A DNA stretch of 64,000 bases from Halioglobus sp. (GTDB lineage: Bacteria; Pseudomonadota; Gammaproteobacteria; Pseudomonadales; Halieaceae). The stretch is from positions 124,001 to 188,000 of the forward strand of contig JAQWNG010000002.1 in assembly GCA_029246385.1 (NCBI GenBank), in the 5' to 3' direction. Positions 1 to 9,101 of the stretch are shown here, piece by piece. The notes below the pieces were generated by a model. The model was not told the origin of the DNA. It searched no databases and was given only the letters and a program-made list of their open reading frames with translations. Made by a program: the position numbers and the translations under genes. Position 1 is the stretch's first letter, and every line of letters starts with the position of its first letter.

Positions 1-1110
1 AATGATGCCGCATGTTTCAGTCATGCCATAGCCAGCACTTGGCGCCGCATTTTTCATTGTTTTATTCATTTTACGCGTCAGATCAGGCTGCACTGCAGCA
101 CCACCACCGCCCATACTTTTCAGGCTAGAGGTATCCCTAGTGGCAAAGTCGGGGTGAAGCATCATTTCACGCGACATCATCGGTACGGCACTAAAGGTAG
201 TCACCTTTTCTTTCTCGATAATCCGCAGTGCCTCGCCAGCATCCCACTTATACATGTGTATTAATTTCCCACCAGTAGCGGCTATGCCTTGAGCTACACA
301 GTTATTGCCCGTGACATGAAACAGAGGCGTCGCCACTAACGCTATATTGATCTGGTCTGGCTCCATTGTACCTTTTGCCTCGACACCCGCCTTAGCAAGG
401 GCAGTAGACTGCAAAGCCCGACTAAAGCCGATATTCATCAAATTTGACACGCAGCCGCGGTGCGTTAATTGCGCGCCCTTCGGGGTGCCTGTAGTCCCCG
501 ATGTGTAAAAGATGCAGGCATCAGCATCAGAATCGATGGACACCTCGGGCATTGCGCTGTCGGTATTAATAACTTCAAGCCAATCAACCACATTGTCGGG
601 TAGGGAATCGTGCAAGCGTACGCCACAAACAATCAGGCTCTCAAAGTCCTGGCGGATCTCTTTGAAACGTAAAAGTCGCTCTTCATCACAGATCATGACC
701 TTGGGCGCGGAGTCTTTCAACGCGTAGTGCATTTCCTTTGACACCCACCATGCATTCATCCCAACGACAACAGCACCCATAGACACAACAGCCCAGTAGG
801 CTAGCATCCACTCCGGATAATTTCGCATAGCAATGGCAACTCGATCGCCGGGCTCAACCCCCCGTAGCGAAAGCCAGTTTGCGATAGAGGCAGTGATTTG
901 ATGGGCCTGCGTGTAAGTATAACGCTCGTCTTGAAACACAAGATATTCCCGATCTTGAAAAGCGGCAGTGCCCTGCCAGATCTCGCGTAAGGACGCAGGT
1001 GCATGCTTATAGCTGCGCATTGGAGAACCGCGCACTTCTATGGTTTCGATCTCAAACAATTGTCCGGCGGCAGTCAATTCATCCCAGACATCACTTAACT
1101 CAGCATACAT
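1..1110 (-). CDS. AMP-binding acyl-CoA synthetase (C-terminal part outside window)
   Basis: Class I adenylate-forming enzyme that should activate a fatty or other carboxylic acid to its acyl-CoA using ATP. The 370 codons present show the phosphate-binding loop YTSGTTGTPKGA (encoded near 478-515) and, at the window edge, the GYGMTET motif that contacts the adenylate. The small C-terminal lid domain is missing because the gene runs off position 1; family members are usually 500-560 residues. The ATG at 1110 is preceded by GGAG, while the nearby ATG at 1114 stops after four codons. It diverges from the flavoprotein operon starting at 1468. The substrate cannot be read from the sequence; medium or long chain is a guess. 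Confidence 0.9.
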   Translation of the reverse strand, partial: MYAELSDVWDELTAAGQLFEIETIEVRGSPMRSYKHAPASLREIWQGTAAFQDREYLVFQDERYTYTQAHQITASIANWLSLRGVEPGDRVAIAMRNYPEWMLAYWAVVSMGAVVVGMNAWWVSKEMHYALKDSAPKVMICDEERLLRFKEIRQDFESLIVCGVRLHDSLPDNVVDWLEVINTDSAMPEVSIDSDADACIFYTSGTTGTPKGAQLTHRGCVSNLMNIGFSRALQSTALAKAGVEAKGTMEPDQINIALVATPLFHVTGNNCVAQGIAATGGKLIHMYKWDAGEALRIIEKEKVTTFSAVPMMSREMMLHPDFATRDTSSLKSMGGGGAAVQPDLTRKMNKTMKNAAPSAGYGMTETCGII

Positions 1111-1467
1111 GCATCACTCCTTCAACATTTCTATTGCTTGTCACGTAGAATAGCCGCGGTGCTGATTTCCATCAATAGATGACGCCTATTTAATCGACGA
1201 TCGGATAGCCGCGATATCAGACATACAACGGATGCATCAGCGTGCGCTAGGATTCATTGGCCTCATTCGACCTTTCTAAGCTTGAGAAGACGGTGTTTCC
1301 GCGGTGCGCTGGGCACGTGGCTATTTATCTAGAACGTTCTACTAAATTACCAAACAAAGGTTTAACATCTGCGCTCGCAAGCGTTGTTGGGCATATTCCC
1401 ATGAACCGGTAAGGTAAAGGCCCGACAGCCAGGTTTTATTGGCCAATCACAGTATCAGGTGTTTAAA
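1111..1467. other. Divergent intergenic region
   Basis: This 357-base gap separates the minus-strand acyl-CoA synthetase from the plus-strand AGPS-like operon, so both promoters should lie here. Apart from the 12-base palindrome at 1330-1341 I see no gene and no RNA. Confidence 0.6.
1330..1341. promoter_or_regulatory. Candidate operator, perfect palindrome TAGAACGTTCTA
   Basis: A perfect 12-base inverted repeat sits between two divergent lipid-related transcription units, where a repressor (for example of the TetR family) could control both. No regulator gene is adjacent, so the protein that would bind is unknown. The palindrome is seen directly; its role is inferred. Confidence 0.4.
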
Positions 1468-3066
1468 ATGAAGAGATGGAATGGCTGGGGCGACGACACA
1501 AACGCCCTTGATTATGAATTAAGTGCTTCGGCCCTGCAGTTTTTAGAGAGCCTGATCGGGACATCCAAGCCGCTTATGGATGCAACCTTAGAGCAGGTTT
1601 TGGCCACTGTGCCCCAATCACGTCTTCCACCGGACGATCGCTACAGCCTGAATGCAGAGGATCGATTGCGCCACGCCCGTGGTCAGAGTTTGCCGGATTG
1701 GCTTGCATTACGCAGCGGCGCGGTAGGCGTATTTCCCGATGCGGTCGCTTTCCCACACAGCACAGAAGAGGTTCGGTCCTTACTGCAGCTAGCGGCCGAA
1801 CAACAGATCGATATCATTGCTTATGGCGGAGGCACATCTGTCGTTGGCCATATAAACCCGGAGGAAGACGGGCGGCCAGTGCTGACCATTGATATGACGC
1901 ACATGGACCAACTGATGCACTTAGACAAACAGAGTCAAATTGCGACTTTTGGGGCAGGCACTATTGGGCCGAAGGTGGAAGCGCAACTCAAGCCTCAAGG
2001 CTATACCTTGGGGCACTACCCGCAATCTTGGGAGCTTTCCACTATTGGCGGCTGGGTTGCAAGCAGATCCAGTGGCCAGCAGTCGCTTCGTTATGGTCGT
2101 ATTGAGCAGATGTTCGCCGGTGGCCGTATCGAAACGCTAAAAGGCACTTTAGATATTCCCACTATTCCTGCTTCATCAGCGGGGCCCGATGTGCGCGAGC
2201 TTTTTCTTGGAACAGAGGGGCGCGTGGGCATCATTACCGAAGTTAAAGCGCGCATAACACCTTTACCCGAACAAGAATCTTTCCACGTATTATTTTTCCC
2301 CGACTGGGAGACTGGACTGGCCGCAGTCCGTGAAATCGCCCAGAGTAAAATGCAACTTTCCATGATGCGTCTAAGCAATCAGATCGAAACGTTCACACAG
2401 CTCAGGTTAGCCGGCGGAACTCAGGTAATTGCCTTACTGGAGAAGTTTCTCAGTTTACGCGGCGCCGGTAGTGATAAGGTTATGTTCACATTTGGTGTCA
2501 CTGGTTCTAAGGGTCAATGCCAGTCAGCACTGAAACTTACCCGTCAAATTGCTAAGCGTTATGGCGGTGTAGGCGCCGGCCCTGCGCTGGGGAAAAAGTG
2601 GGAGCACAGCCGATTTCGCTCGCCTTACTTGCGCCATGGATTGTGGGAGTCCGGCTATGCCGTTGACACCATGGAAACGGCCATCGACTGGGTGAAAGTG
2701 CCCGAGGCGGCAGCAGGAATTGAGGCTGACATCACCAATGCTCTGGCAGACGAGGGAGAGGCGGTGCACGCATTCACGCACCTCTCTCATTTCTATGGCC
2801 AGGGTTCAAGTATTTACACAACGTATATATTCCGCTGCGGCAGCAGCTACGATGCCACCTTGACTCGGTGGGAAAAGCTTAAGGCCGCGGGGGCTGAAGC
2901 CATTGTTCGCTTTGGTGGCACTATCAGCCATCAACACGGGGTGGGGAAAGACCATGCAAAATATCTAGCCGCAGAGAAAGGTGAGTTGGGTATCGAAGCG
3001 ATTCAAGCTGTAGTAGAGCTGTTTGACCCGCAGCAAAAAATGAACCCGGGTAAGCTAGTACCCTAA
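1468..3066 (+). CDS. FAD-binding oxidase, alkyl-dihydroxyacetonephosphate synthase (AGPS)-like
   Basis: Flavoprotein of the vanillyl-alcohol-oxidase / FAD-oxidase-type-4 superfamily, closest in layout to AGPS, which swaps the acyl chain of acyl-DHAP for a fatty alcohol to form the ether bond of ether lipids. The N-terminus begins KRWNGWGDD, as in AGPS. The FAD pyrophosphate loop is YGGGTSVVG (about residue 120), followed by WELSTIGGWVASRSSGQQSLRYGRIEQ and GTEGRVGIITE. The C-terminal catalytic segment is GGTISHQHGVGKDH, where animal AGPS has SHHHGVG. I chose ATG 1468 (AGG eight bases upstream) over the in-frame GTG at 1459. First gene of an operon with a GlpD-type dehydrogenase and an FGGY kinase. 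A D-lactate/glycolate-type dehydrogenase is the alternative; the N-terminus and order of motifs favour AGPS. Confidence 0.8.
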   Translation: MKRWNGWGDDTNALDYELSASALQFLESLIGTSKPLMDATLEQVLATVPQSRLPPDDRYSLNAEDRLRHARGQSLPDWLALRSGAVGVFPDAVAFPHSTEEVRSLLQLAAEQQIDIIAYGGGTSVVGHINPEEDGRPVLTIDMTHMDQLMHLDKQSQIATFGAGTIGPKVEAQLKPQGYTLGHYPQSWELSTIGGWVASRSSGQQSLRYGRIEQMFAGGRIETLKGTLDIPTIPASSAGPDVRELFLGTEGRVGIITEVKARITPLPEQESFHVLFFPDWETGLAAVREIAQSKMQLSMMRLSNQIETFTQLRLAGGTQVIALLEKFLSLRGAGSDKVMFTFGVTGSKGQCQSALKLTRQIAKRYGGVGAGPALGKKWEHSRFRSPYLRHGLWESGYAVDTMETAIDWVKVPEAAAGIEADITNALADEGEAVHAFTHLSHFYGQGSSIYTTYIFRCGSSYDATLTRWEKLKAAGAEAIVRFGGTISHQHGVGKDHAKYLAAEKGELGIEAIQAVVELFDPQQKMNPGKLVP

Positions 3067-3095
3067 CGCAGATTCGATAAGACAAAGGCTTGATA

Positions 3096-4697
3096 ATGGG
3101 CGCAGCAAATACGACTTTTACTGATCGACAGGTACTGTGGAAGCAGCTTCAGCAGGGGGACTCCAACTGGGACATGGTGATTGTCGGCGGCGGCATTATC
3201 GGTGCCGGTATCCTGCGCGAAGCGGCCAGACGAGGGATTAAAGCCTTGTTGGTGGAGCAGCAAGACTTTGCGTCCGGTACATCCAGCCGCTCGTCCAAAA
3301 TGGTTCACGGTGGCTTACGCTATATCAGCCATGGAGATATAAAACTGACTAAAGACTCCCTCCGTGAGCGGGAACGGTTACTGCGAGAAGTCCCCGGTCT
3401 CATCGACCGCATGGGCTATTTTTTCACCCTTAGAAAAGGCCAGTTTCCCGGGCGGTTTGTGTTTGGTCTTTTGCTAGCCCTATACGACTGGTTAGCGGGC
3501 ATCAAAAATCACAGATACTTCAGCAAAGCCGCGGTTCAGCAGCAGTTTTCTGGTATCAGCAGTGACGGGCTTAATGGTGCCATGTACTACACAGACACAG
3601 TGACAGACGATGCGCGACTCGTACTGCGCGTACTTCAGGATGCCATTGAGTCAGGAGGCGTTGCGGTCAACTATATGAGAGTGGAGTCCTTGCTAAAAAC
3701 AGAGGGGCATGTAACAGGCGTCGTCATCAAGAACACTCAAAATAGAGAACAGGTTGAAATACAATGTAAATCGGTGATCAGCGCTACGGGAGCCTGGGCG
3801 GACCGACTGCGAAATGAAGTTAACCCGGAAAAACGTATTCGACCCCTGCGTGGCAGTCACCTTGTTTTTCCAATGGCGAAGCTGCCCATCAAGGATGCGC
3901 TGACTCTTTTTCATCCTGTAGATAATCGCCCGGTGTTTATATTTCCGTGGGAAGGCACTACGGTGGTGGGCACTACGGATCTCGACCACAATGAAGACCT
4001 AGATGAAGAAGCGGTCATCAGTGATCAAGAACTCGCTTACCTGCTGGAAGCCGTGGACGCACTTTTCCCACAACATAACCTGTCTCAAGACGACATTATT
4101 TCAACCTGGTCAGGTGTCCGACCAGTAATAGGATCGGATGAAGCGAGAGACCCGTCAAAGGAAAGACGAGACCATGCCGTCTGGCACGATAAAGGTCTTA
4201 TAACGGTAAGTGGAGGCAAACTCACAACTTTTCGCTTGATCGCACTAGATGCCATTAAGGCGGCATCAAAAACGCTTGGCAATGTCGAGGTATTGGAGAG
4301 CAGTGATTGTATTTTCAAGGCTCCGGGAATTACAGCAGCCGAGCTCAACGTAGCCGACAAGCATTGGGCTCAACGATTGATAGGTCGCTATGGGAAACAT
4401 GCAAAGACCCTGATGGCTGAAGCTCCCGATACAGAAGCTTTGACTATAGAGAATACCGCATTTTGCTTAGCCGAGTGTCGCTGGGCAGCACGCAATGAAT
4501 CGGTAGTGCACCTAGACGACTTAATGCTGCGTCGTACTCGACTAGGGTCAATAGTGGAAGGTGGAGGAGAAAGCCTGTTTCCGGCCATTGAAAAAATTTG
4601 CGCTCAGGAACTGAACTGGAATGCCGAGCATTGGAACGGTGAGCTGGCGCGTTACCGAGATATCTGGAGAACACACTATTACCTGCCCGGCGCATAA
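3096..4697 (+). CDS. glpD: FAD-dependent glycerol-3-phosphate dehydrogenase, GlpD family (copy 1)
   Basis: Oxidises sn-glycerol 3-phosphate to dihydroxyacetone phosphate at the inner face of the cytoplasmic membrane, passing electrons to quinone. The dinucleotide-binding site VIVGGGIIGAGILREAA lies near residues 30-45, followed by the family signature SGTSSRSSKMVHGGLRYI and, further on, GTTDLDHNED and WSGVRPVIG. The C-terminal helical domain is present, giving about 533 residues, normal for bacterial GlpD. ATG 3096 follows AAAGG by seven bases and is preferred to TTG 3090. It sits 29 bases after the AGPS-like gene and 24 bases before the FGGY kinase, so the three are probably co-transcribed. 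A paralogue lies at 59177-60799. Confidence 0.9.
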   Translation: MGAANTTFTDRQVLWKQLQQGDSNWDMVIVGGGIIGAGILREAARRGIKALLVEQQDFASGTSSRSSKMVHGGLRYISHGDIKLTKDSLRERERLLREVPGLIDRMGYFFTLRKGQFPGRFVFGLLLALYDWLAGIKNHRYFSKAAVQQQFSGISSDGLNGAMYYTDTVTDDARLVLRVLQDAIESGGVAVNYMRVESLLKTEGHVTGVVIKNTQNREQVEIQCKSVISATGAWADRLRNEVNPEKRIRPLRGSHLVFPMAKLPIKDALTLFHPVDNRPVFIFPWEGTTVVGTTDLDHNEDLDEEAVISDQELAYLLEAVDALFPQHNLSQDDIISTWSGVRPVIGSDEARDPSKERRDHAVWHDKGLITVSGGKLTTFRLIALDAIKAASKTLGNVEVLESSDCIFKAPGITAAELNVADKHWAQRLIGRYGKHAKTLMAEAPDTEALTIENTAFCLAECRWAARNESVVHLDDLMLRRTRLGSIVEGGGESLFPAIEKICAQELNWNAEHWNGELARYRDIWRTHYYLPGA

Positions 4698-4721
4698 CAA
4701 CCCAGCAGATAGAGCAACCGC

Positions 4722-6281
4722 ATGAGCAATCATAAAGAGTACGTACTGGCGATAGATAATGGCACGCAGAGCGTCAGAGCGCTTGTGTTTGATCTCGAAG
4801 GACATCTGGTTGCGAAAAGCAAGGTCGAGATAGAACCCTATTATTCTAATCAACCCGGCTGGGCTGAGCAGGATGCTGACTATTTTTGGGACAATCTTTG
4901 CAAGGCCTGTTGTGCGCTATGGCCAAAGCTCAATGTCCCCAGAAGCGCCATCAAGTCCGTCGCGCTGACCACGCAACGCGCAAGTATTATTAACCTCGAT
5001 CGGAATGGGATACCGCTGCGCCCCGCTATTGTCTGGCTCGACCAGCGACTGGAGCAAGATTTACCTGATATGGGGCTTTGGAATATCCTCCTTACCCTGG
5101 CAGGAGAGAAGGACGCTGTGAGGTTTTTTCGCAGTGAGGCTGAAGCCAATTGGATTAAAAATAAGCAGCCAGAAATCTGGGATAAAACAGCGAAATATCT
5201 GCTATTGTCCGGCTATCTAACTTACAAACTTACTGGAAAGTATGTCGATTCGGTGGCAAGCCAAGTAGGCTATCTACCGTTCGACTTCAAACGACATGAC
5301 TGGGCAGGACGGCTCGACTGGAAATGGCGAGCACTGCCTATCAAACGAGAGCAGCTGCCCGAGCTCATCCCTGCGGGAGCGCCTCTTGGAAGGATAAGCG
5401 CAGAAGCGGCACAACTGACGGGCATACCTGAGGGCTTACCCCTCATCTCCGCAGGCGCAGATAAAGCCTGCGAGGTGCTGGCGTCTGGCTGCCTCACGCC
5501 CGATACCGGCAGCATAAGCTATGGCAGCGCAGCAACGTATAACAGTACCAATGTCCGCTATATCGAAGCGATAAAAAACGTCCCTGCCTATCCCGCTGCC
5601 ATGCCCAATGCCTATAACACTGAGACTATTGTGCAGCGCGGATATTGGATGGTGAACTGGTTTAAACGTGAATTTGGTTTGCGCGAGCAACGCATTGCGG
5701 CAGAGACAGGTGTTGAACCTGAGTCACTATTTGATGACCTGCTCAAAGAAGTCCCTCCCGGGGCAATGGGTCTTGTGGTGCAACCTTACTGGTCTCCTGG
5801 GGTCCGAATACCGGGCCCAGACGCCAAAGGCGCCATCATAGGATTTGGAGATGTACATACGCGCGCTCATATTTATCGCGCTATTATTGAAGGGATTGCT
5901 TACGCGTTACGAGAAGGCAAAGAGCGCTTAGAGAAGCGCAGCGGCCACAATATCAGCACATTAAAAGTGTCCGGCGGCGGCTCGCAGAGTGATGAGGCTA
6001 TGCAAATTACTGCCGATATATTCGGGCTAACCGTCGAGCGGCCGCATACGTTTGAAACCTCAGGGTTGGGAGCAGCGATAAACGCTGCTGTCGGCGTAGG
6101 GCTCTACCCCGATTATCAATCTGCGCTAAATCATATGACCCATAAGGGCGACAGCTTTGTGCCGATTGAAGCAAATGTCCGCATTTATGATCAACTTTAC
6201 AAAGAGGTGTATCTGAAGATGTATGGCAGACTCAACCCTCTGTATGGATCCATACGCAAAATAACCGGATATCCCTTCTAG
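4722..6281 (+). CDS. FGGY-family carbohydrate kinase (glycerol/xylulose-kinase-like)
   Basis: ATP-dependent sugar or polyol kinase of the ASKHA fold. The N-terminal domain opens with the phosphate-1 loop LAIDNGTQSVRALVFD, and the C-terminal domain has the adenosine-binding LKVSGGGSQSD and the FGGY signature-2 region ending in GLGAAINAAVG. Length (519 residues) is normal. Because it follows GlpD in one operon, glycerol or dihydroxyacetone is the most natural substrate, but the sequence is not a textbook GlpK (the usual glycerol-kinase phrases are absent), so the substrate is inferred. The ATG at 4722 has only a weak AGAG-type ribosome site. Confidence 0.85.
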   Translation: MSNHKEYVLAIDNGTQSVRALVFDLEGHLVAKSKVEIEPYYSNQPGWAEQDADYFWDNLCKACCALWPKLNVPRSAIKSVALTTQRASIINLDRNGIPLRPAIVWLDQRLEQDLPDMGLWNILLTLAGEKDAVRFFRSEAEANWIKNKQPEIWDKTAKYLLLSGYLTYKLTGKYVDSVASQVGYLPFDFKRHDWAGRLDWKWRALPIKREQLPELIPAGAPLGRISAEAAQLTGIPEGLPLISAGADKACEVLASGCLTPDTGSISYGSAATYNSTNVRYIEAIKNVPAYPAAMPNAYNTETIVQRGYWMVNWFKREFGLREQRIAAETGVEPESLFDDLLKEVPPGAMGLVVQPYWSPGVRIPGPDAKGAIIGFGDVHTRAHIYRAIIEGIAYALREGKERLEKRSGHNISTLKVSGGGSQSDEAMQITADIFGLTVERPHTFETSGLGAAINAAVGVGLYPDYQSALNHMTHKGDSFVPIEANVRIYDQLYKEVYLKMYGRLNPLYGSIRKITGYPF

Positions 6282-6293
6282 CGCCCAGAGATA

Positions 6294-6312
6294 CCCGCTA
6301 ACAGATAGCGGG
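6294..6312 (+). terminator. Hairpin after the FGGY kinase
   Basis: CCCGCTA and TAGCGGG form a 7-base-pair stem with a 5-base loop, 12 bases after the stop codon of the operon. There is no clear T-run after it, so it may be a weak or factor-assisted terminator, or an mRNA 3'-end stabiliser. Confidence 0.4.
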
Positions 6313-6412
6313 CATAAACCAGAAGAAAAGCGTTGAGTTGAGACCGTTGCTGTTGAAGGACACATAACATAGTCAAACGGTATCACTTAACAACTAGGTG
6401 CTTCAGCGTATC

Positions 6413-6958
6413 CTAAGCAGCGGCTGACTCTTTTTTATCGTCTTCCTTGTTCTCTTCAGGTTCCAGCACTGCCAATCGGGCTTCTAGCTCATTAACCCTC
6501 TGCTGCAGCTTAGCATTTTCAGCTTTGACCTTGCTCGACGATTTTTGTAACAGTTCGTTTGCTGCTGTTTTCTCAGCAAGTTTCTTTTTGCTGGCGTCCA
6601 AATTCTTTTTCATCGCTGCGGCATCATATTGTTTCAAAGCCTTAATTTCTGCACGATCTTCAGCGAGATCTTTTTGTAAGCCCTTGATACGTTTTTTTTG
6701 CATGACGACTTCGTCTTCAAGCTTTTCAGAACGATGGGTTAATTCACGGTTCAGTTGCTCAGTACGTTTACTTGCTGTGCCTTCGGCAGAGATCGCCGTC
6801 AACTGCGCCAGCTGTTTTTCGATGACAACTTGTTGTTCTTGCTGCTTTTTAATCCCGAGCTCAATCTCCACGGATTTTGCATCCAGTTGATCCTGATATT
6901 GAGATCTAAGGCTGTCTTCAAGTTCAATTATTTTTTCCAGTTTTGAGGCTGTAAGCAT
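6413..6958 (-). CDS. Coiled-coil protein of unknown function
   Basis: A 181-residue, highly charged protein that is almost one continuous predicted coiled coil: heptad-like Leu/Ile spacing with Glu, Lys and Gln runs from about residue 8 to 165, then an acidic tail ending EEKNEDD-type residues and KKESAAA. There is no signal peptide, membrane segment or enzyme motif. It stands alone, convergent with the FGGY kinase operon. It may act as a cytoplasmic scaffold or cell-envelope/cytoskeletal accessory; I do not recognise a named family. Confidence 0.7.
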   Translation of the reverse strand: MLTASKLEKIIELEDSLRSQYQDQLDAKSVEIELGIKKQQEQQVVIEKQLAQLTAISAEGTASKRTEQLNRELTHRSEKLEDEVVMQKKRIKGLQKDLAEDRAEIKALKQYDAAAMKKNLDASKKKLAEKTAANELLQKSSSKVKAENAKLQQRVNELEARLAVLEPEENKEDDKKESAAA

Positions 6959-7195
6959 ATAGTGTGTCCTGCGAGTTTGTTGGTTTGGACCGGGCGGTGA
7001 TCCTACTTATTGAATGTGCCAAGCCCAATGGTGCGGTATGGGCAAATTCGCGCGCATCATACACCAAAATGCGGCGGAGCTGAAGAACTCCCCATTTATC
7101 AATAAATACAGACGGTTAGCGGACTAGCACCGGTATGATACCGCACGGCTTATAGACGGTCACCGAGCCACTGAATGCCCTCAGTCTGCCATTCA

Positions 7196-8920
7196 TCAGG
7201 CTGCAGGCGACGGCTGAGGGCCCCTCACCAACTTACCTGGCATAGCGCCCGTATCATGACCATTTTTGCGAATGATCTCACCACTACAAATTGTCAACCG
7301 GTACCCATCAACCCGCTGCACTAGCCTCCGCGCACTAGCAGGAAGGTCATACACCATTTCTGGCGGATGGATAGTAAGGGACTCATAATCGATCACATTA
7401 ATATCTGCCTTCATGCCTGGCGCAATTAGTCCTCGATCATGCATGCCATAGAAATTGGCTGTTGCCTGGGTCTGGTTATGGATAAGGTGCTCGATAGGAA
7501 TGCGCTCGCCTCGCGCCCGATCGCGCGCCCAATGGGTTAATAAATAGGTTGGCATACTGGCATCGCAAATCAGGCCACAATGTGCTCCGCCATCGGACAA
7601 TCCGAACACTGCGTTAGGGTGCAGCATCATCTCCCGCAGCGCCTCAAAGTCGCCATTAGAGTACCCCAACAGTGGCATATACAGAATTCCTTTTCCATCG
7701 CGCGCCAACATAGTGTCGTACGCAAACTCTGCTGGACTGCAGCCGCTCACTGCTGCCTGAGCCAGAACGCTCTTCTCTGGGCCAGGCTCGTAGTCAATCG
7801 GGTCACCTAGAGGGAACATATTGCCCCAGGCGCTCAATGTCTGCGCGAAAACTTCAGGCAGCCCCGCAAGGTCTGGCGGGTTATCAAGTATTTCACGCCG
7901 TAAAGCAGGCTCTCGCAACGCCGCTACTTTGTTGGCCAAGGGCAACTGTGCGACTTTCTGATAAGCATCATGCAAAATAAATGGATGTCCGGAACTCTCA
8001 AGACTGAACAACACACCAGCAGGGCGCTGCGCCACCTGCGGCGTCAGCGTGCCACCTGCTGCTCGATCCTCATCAACTGCGGCAAGTAAACGTTGCCATT
8101 GCTCGGGATCACCGTTATTTTGCAAACAGGCAAAAGTGACTGGCCGGCCTGTTTCCTGCCCCACTTGCCGCATCCATGCCAATTCCTCTTCTTCCGGATC
8201 GAGGTCACTGGCGACCTCAAGCACACCGTAGCCAACTTCACCCAACACACGTCCAATCCCAATGACTTCCTCTCGGTCTGCGGTGGTACCCGGCGCAAGC
8301 TCTCCGTCTTTTGCACGGTGCAAAATCGTGCGTGTGGTGGAAAACCCTAGAGCCCCAGCCTCAAGTCCCTCTTTCACAATTGCCGCCATGGCGGCAACTT
8401 CCTCAGCGCTCGCTTTCTCATTATTTGCTCCACGATCGCCCATAACATAAGTGCGAACAGCGCCATGGGGAACCTGCGCGGCGAAATCGATGGCATGAGG
8501 TATACTTTCAATAACCTCTAAATACTGTGGAAATGTTTCCCACTTCCAATCAATACCCTCAGCGAGTGCAGCCCCCGGTATATCCTCAACACCCTCCATA
8601 AGTTGTATTAAGTAGTCTTCTTTACCCGGCTCGACAGGCGCGAAACCTACCCCGCAATTGCCCATAACAACCGTCGTCACCCCATTCCAGCTTGACGGAG
8701 AGAACATCGGATCCCAAGTAACCTGGCCGTCATAGTGGGTGTGTATGTCTACCCAACCGGGCGTTACCAATAAGCCCGCTGCATCAATCTCGCTTTTACC
8801 CGGCCCGATATCCTTACCAACAGCAGCAATACATCCCGCTGTTATAGCCACGTCACTGTTCTGACCCGGAGCGCCACTGCCATCTATCAGGGTTCCGTTA
8901 CGGATAACCATGTCATACAT
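7196..8920 (-). CDS. N-acyl-D-amino-acid deacylase / D-aminoacylase-like amidohydrolase
   Basis: Metal-dependent hydrolase of the amidohydrolase superfamily (amidohydro_3 type). The N-terminal metal site is GWVDIHTHYDGQVTWDP (about residue 56), with a later metal-site region GLSDGGAHCG, and the short beta-sandwich domain is made by the two ends (DMVIRNGTLIDGSG and APGMKADINVIDYE). About 574 residues, as in the family. ATG 8920 follows an AGGAG element. The true substrate (N-acyl-D-amino acid, cyclic amide or a xenobiotic) is not determined. A related but distinct paralogue is at 34506-36377. It stands alone between the coiled-coil protein and the ion channel. Confidence 0.85.
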   Translation of the reverse strand: MYDMVIRNGTLIDGSGAPGQNSDVAITAGCIAAVGKDIGPGKSEIDAAGLLVTPGWVDIHTHYDGQVTWDPMFSPSSWNGVTTVVMGNCGVGFAPVEPGKEDYLIQLMEGVEDIPGAALAEGIDWKWETFPQYLEVIESIPHAIDFAAQVPHGAVRTYVMGDRGANNEKASAEEVAAMAAIVKEGLEAGALGFSTTRTILHRAKDGELAPGTTADREEVIGIGRVLGEVGYGVLEVASDLDPEEEELAWMRQVGQETGRPVTFACLQNNGDPEQWQRLLAAVDEDRAAGGTLTPQVAQRPAGVLFSLESSGHPFILHDAYQKVAQLPLANKVAALREPALRREILDNPPDLAGLPEVFAQTLSAWGNMFPLGDPIDYEPGPEKSVLAQAAVSGCSPAEFAYDTMLARDGKGILYMPLLGYSNGDFEALREMMLHPNAVFGLSDGGAHCGLICDASMPTYLLTHWARDRARGERIPIEHLIHNQTQATANFYGMHDRGLIAPGMKADINVIDYESLTIHPPEMVYDLPASARRLVQRVDGYRLTICSGEIIRKNGHDTGAMPGKLVRGPQPSPAA

Positions 8921-9101
8921 AAGAATGCCATCTCCTCTTACTATTTAGACCAAGACACAATAACTTAGTTTTTGCAGGAATGCCTGCCTGCATTTACAGT
9001 GGCAGCTGCGAGCATACCAGCCGCGTGAGCGAGCCCACGGGGCAGTCGTGCAATTTTGCTCCCAATGCCAACAGTGCTTGCAGAGTGCGTGGCGTAAGGG
9101 G

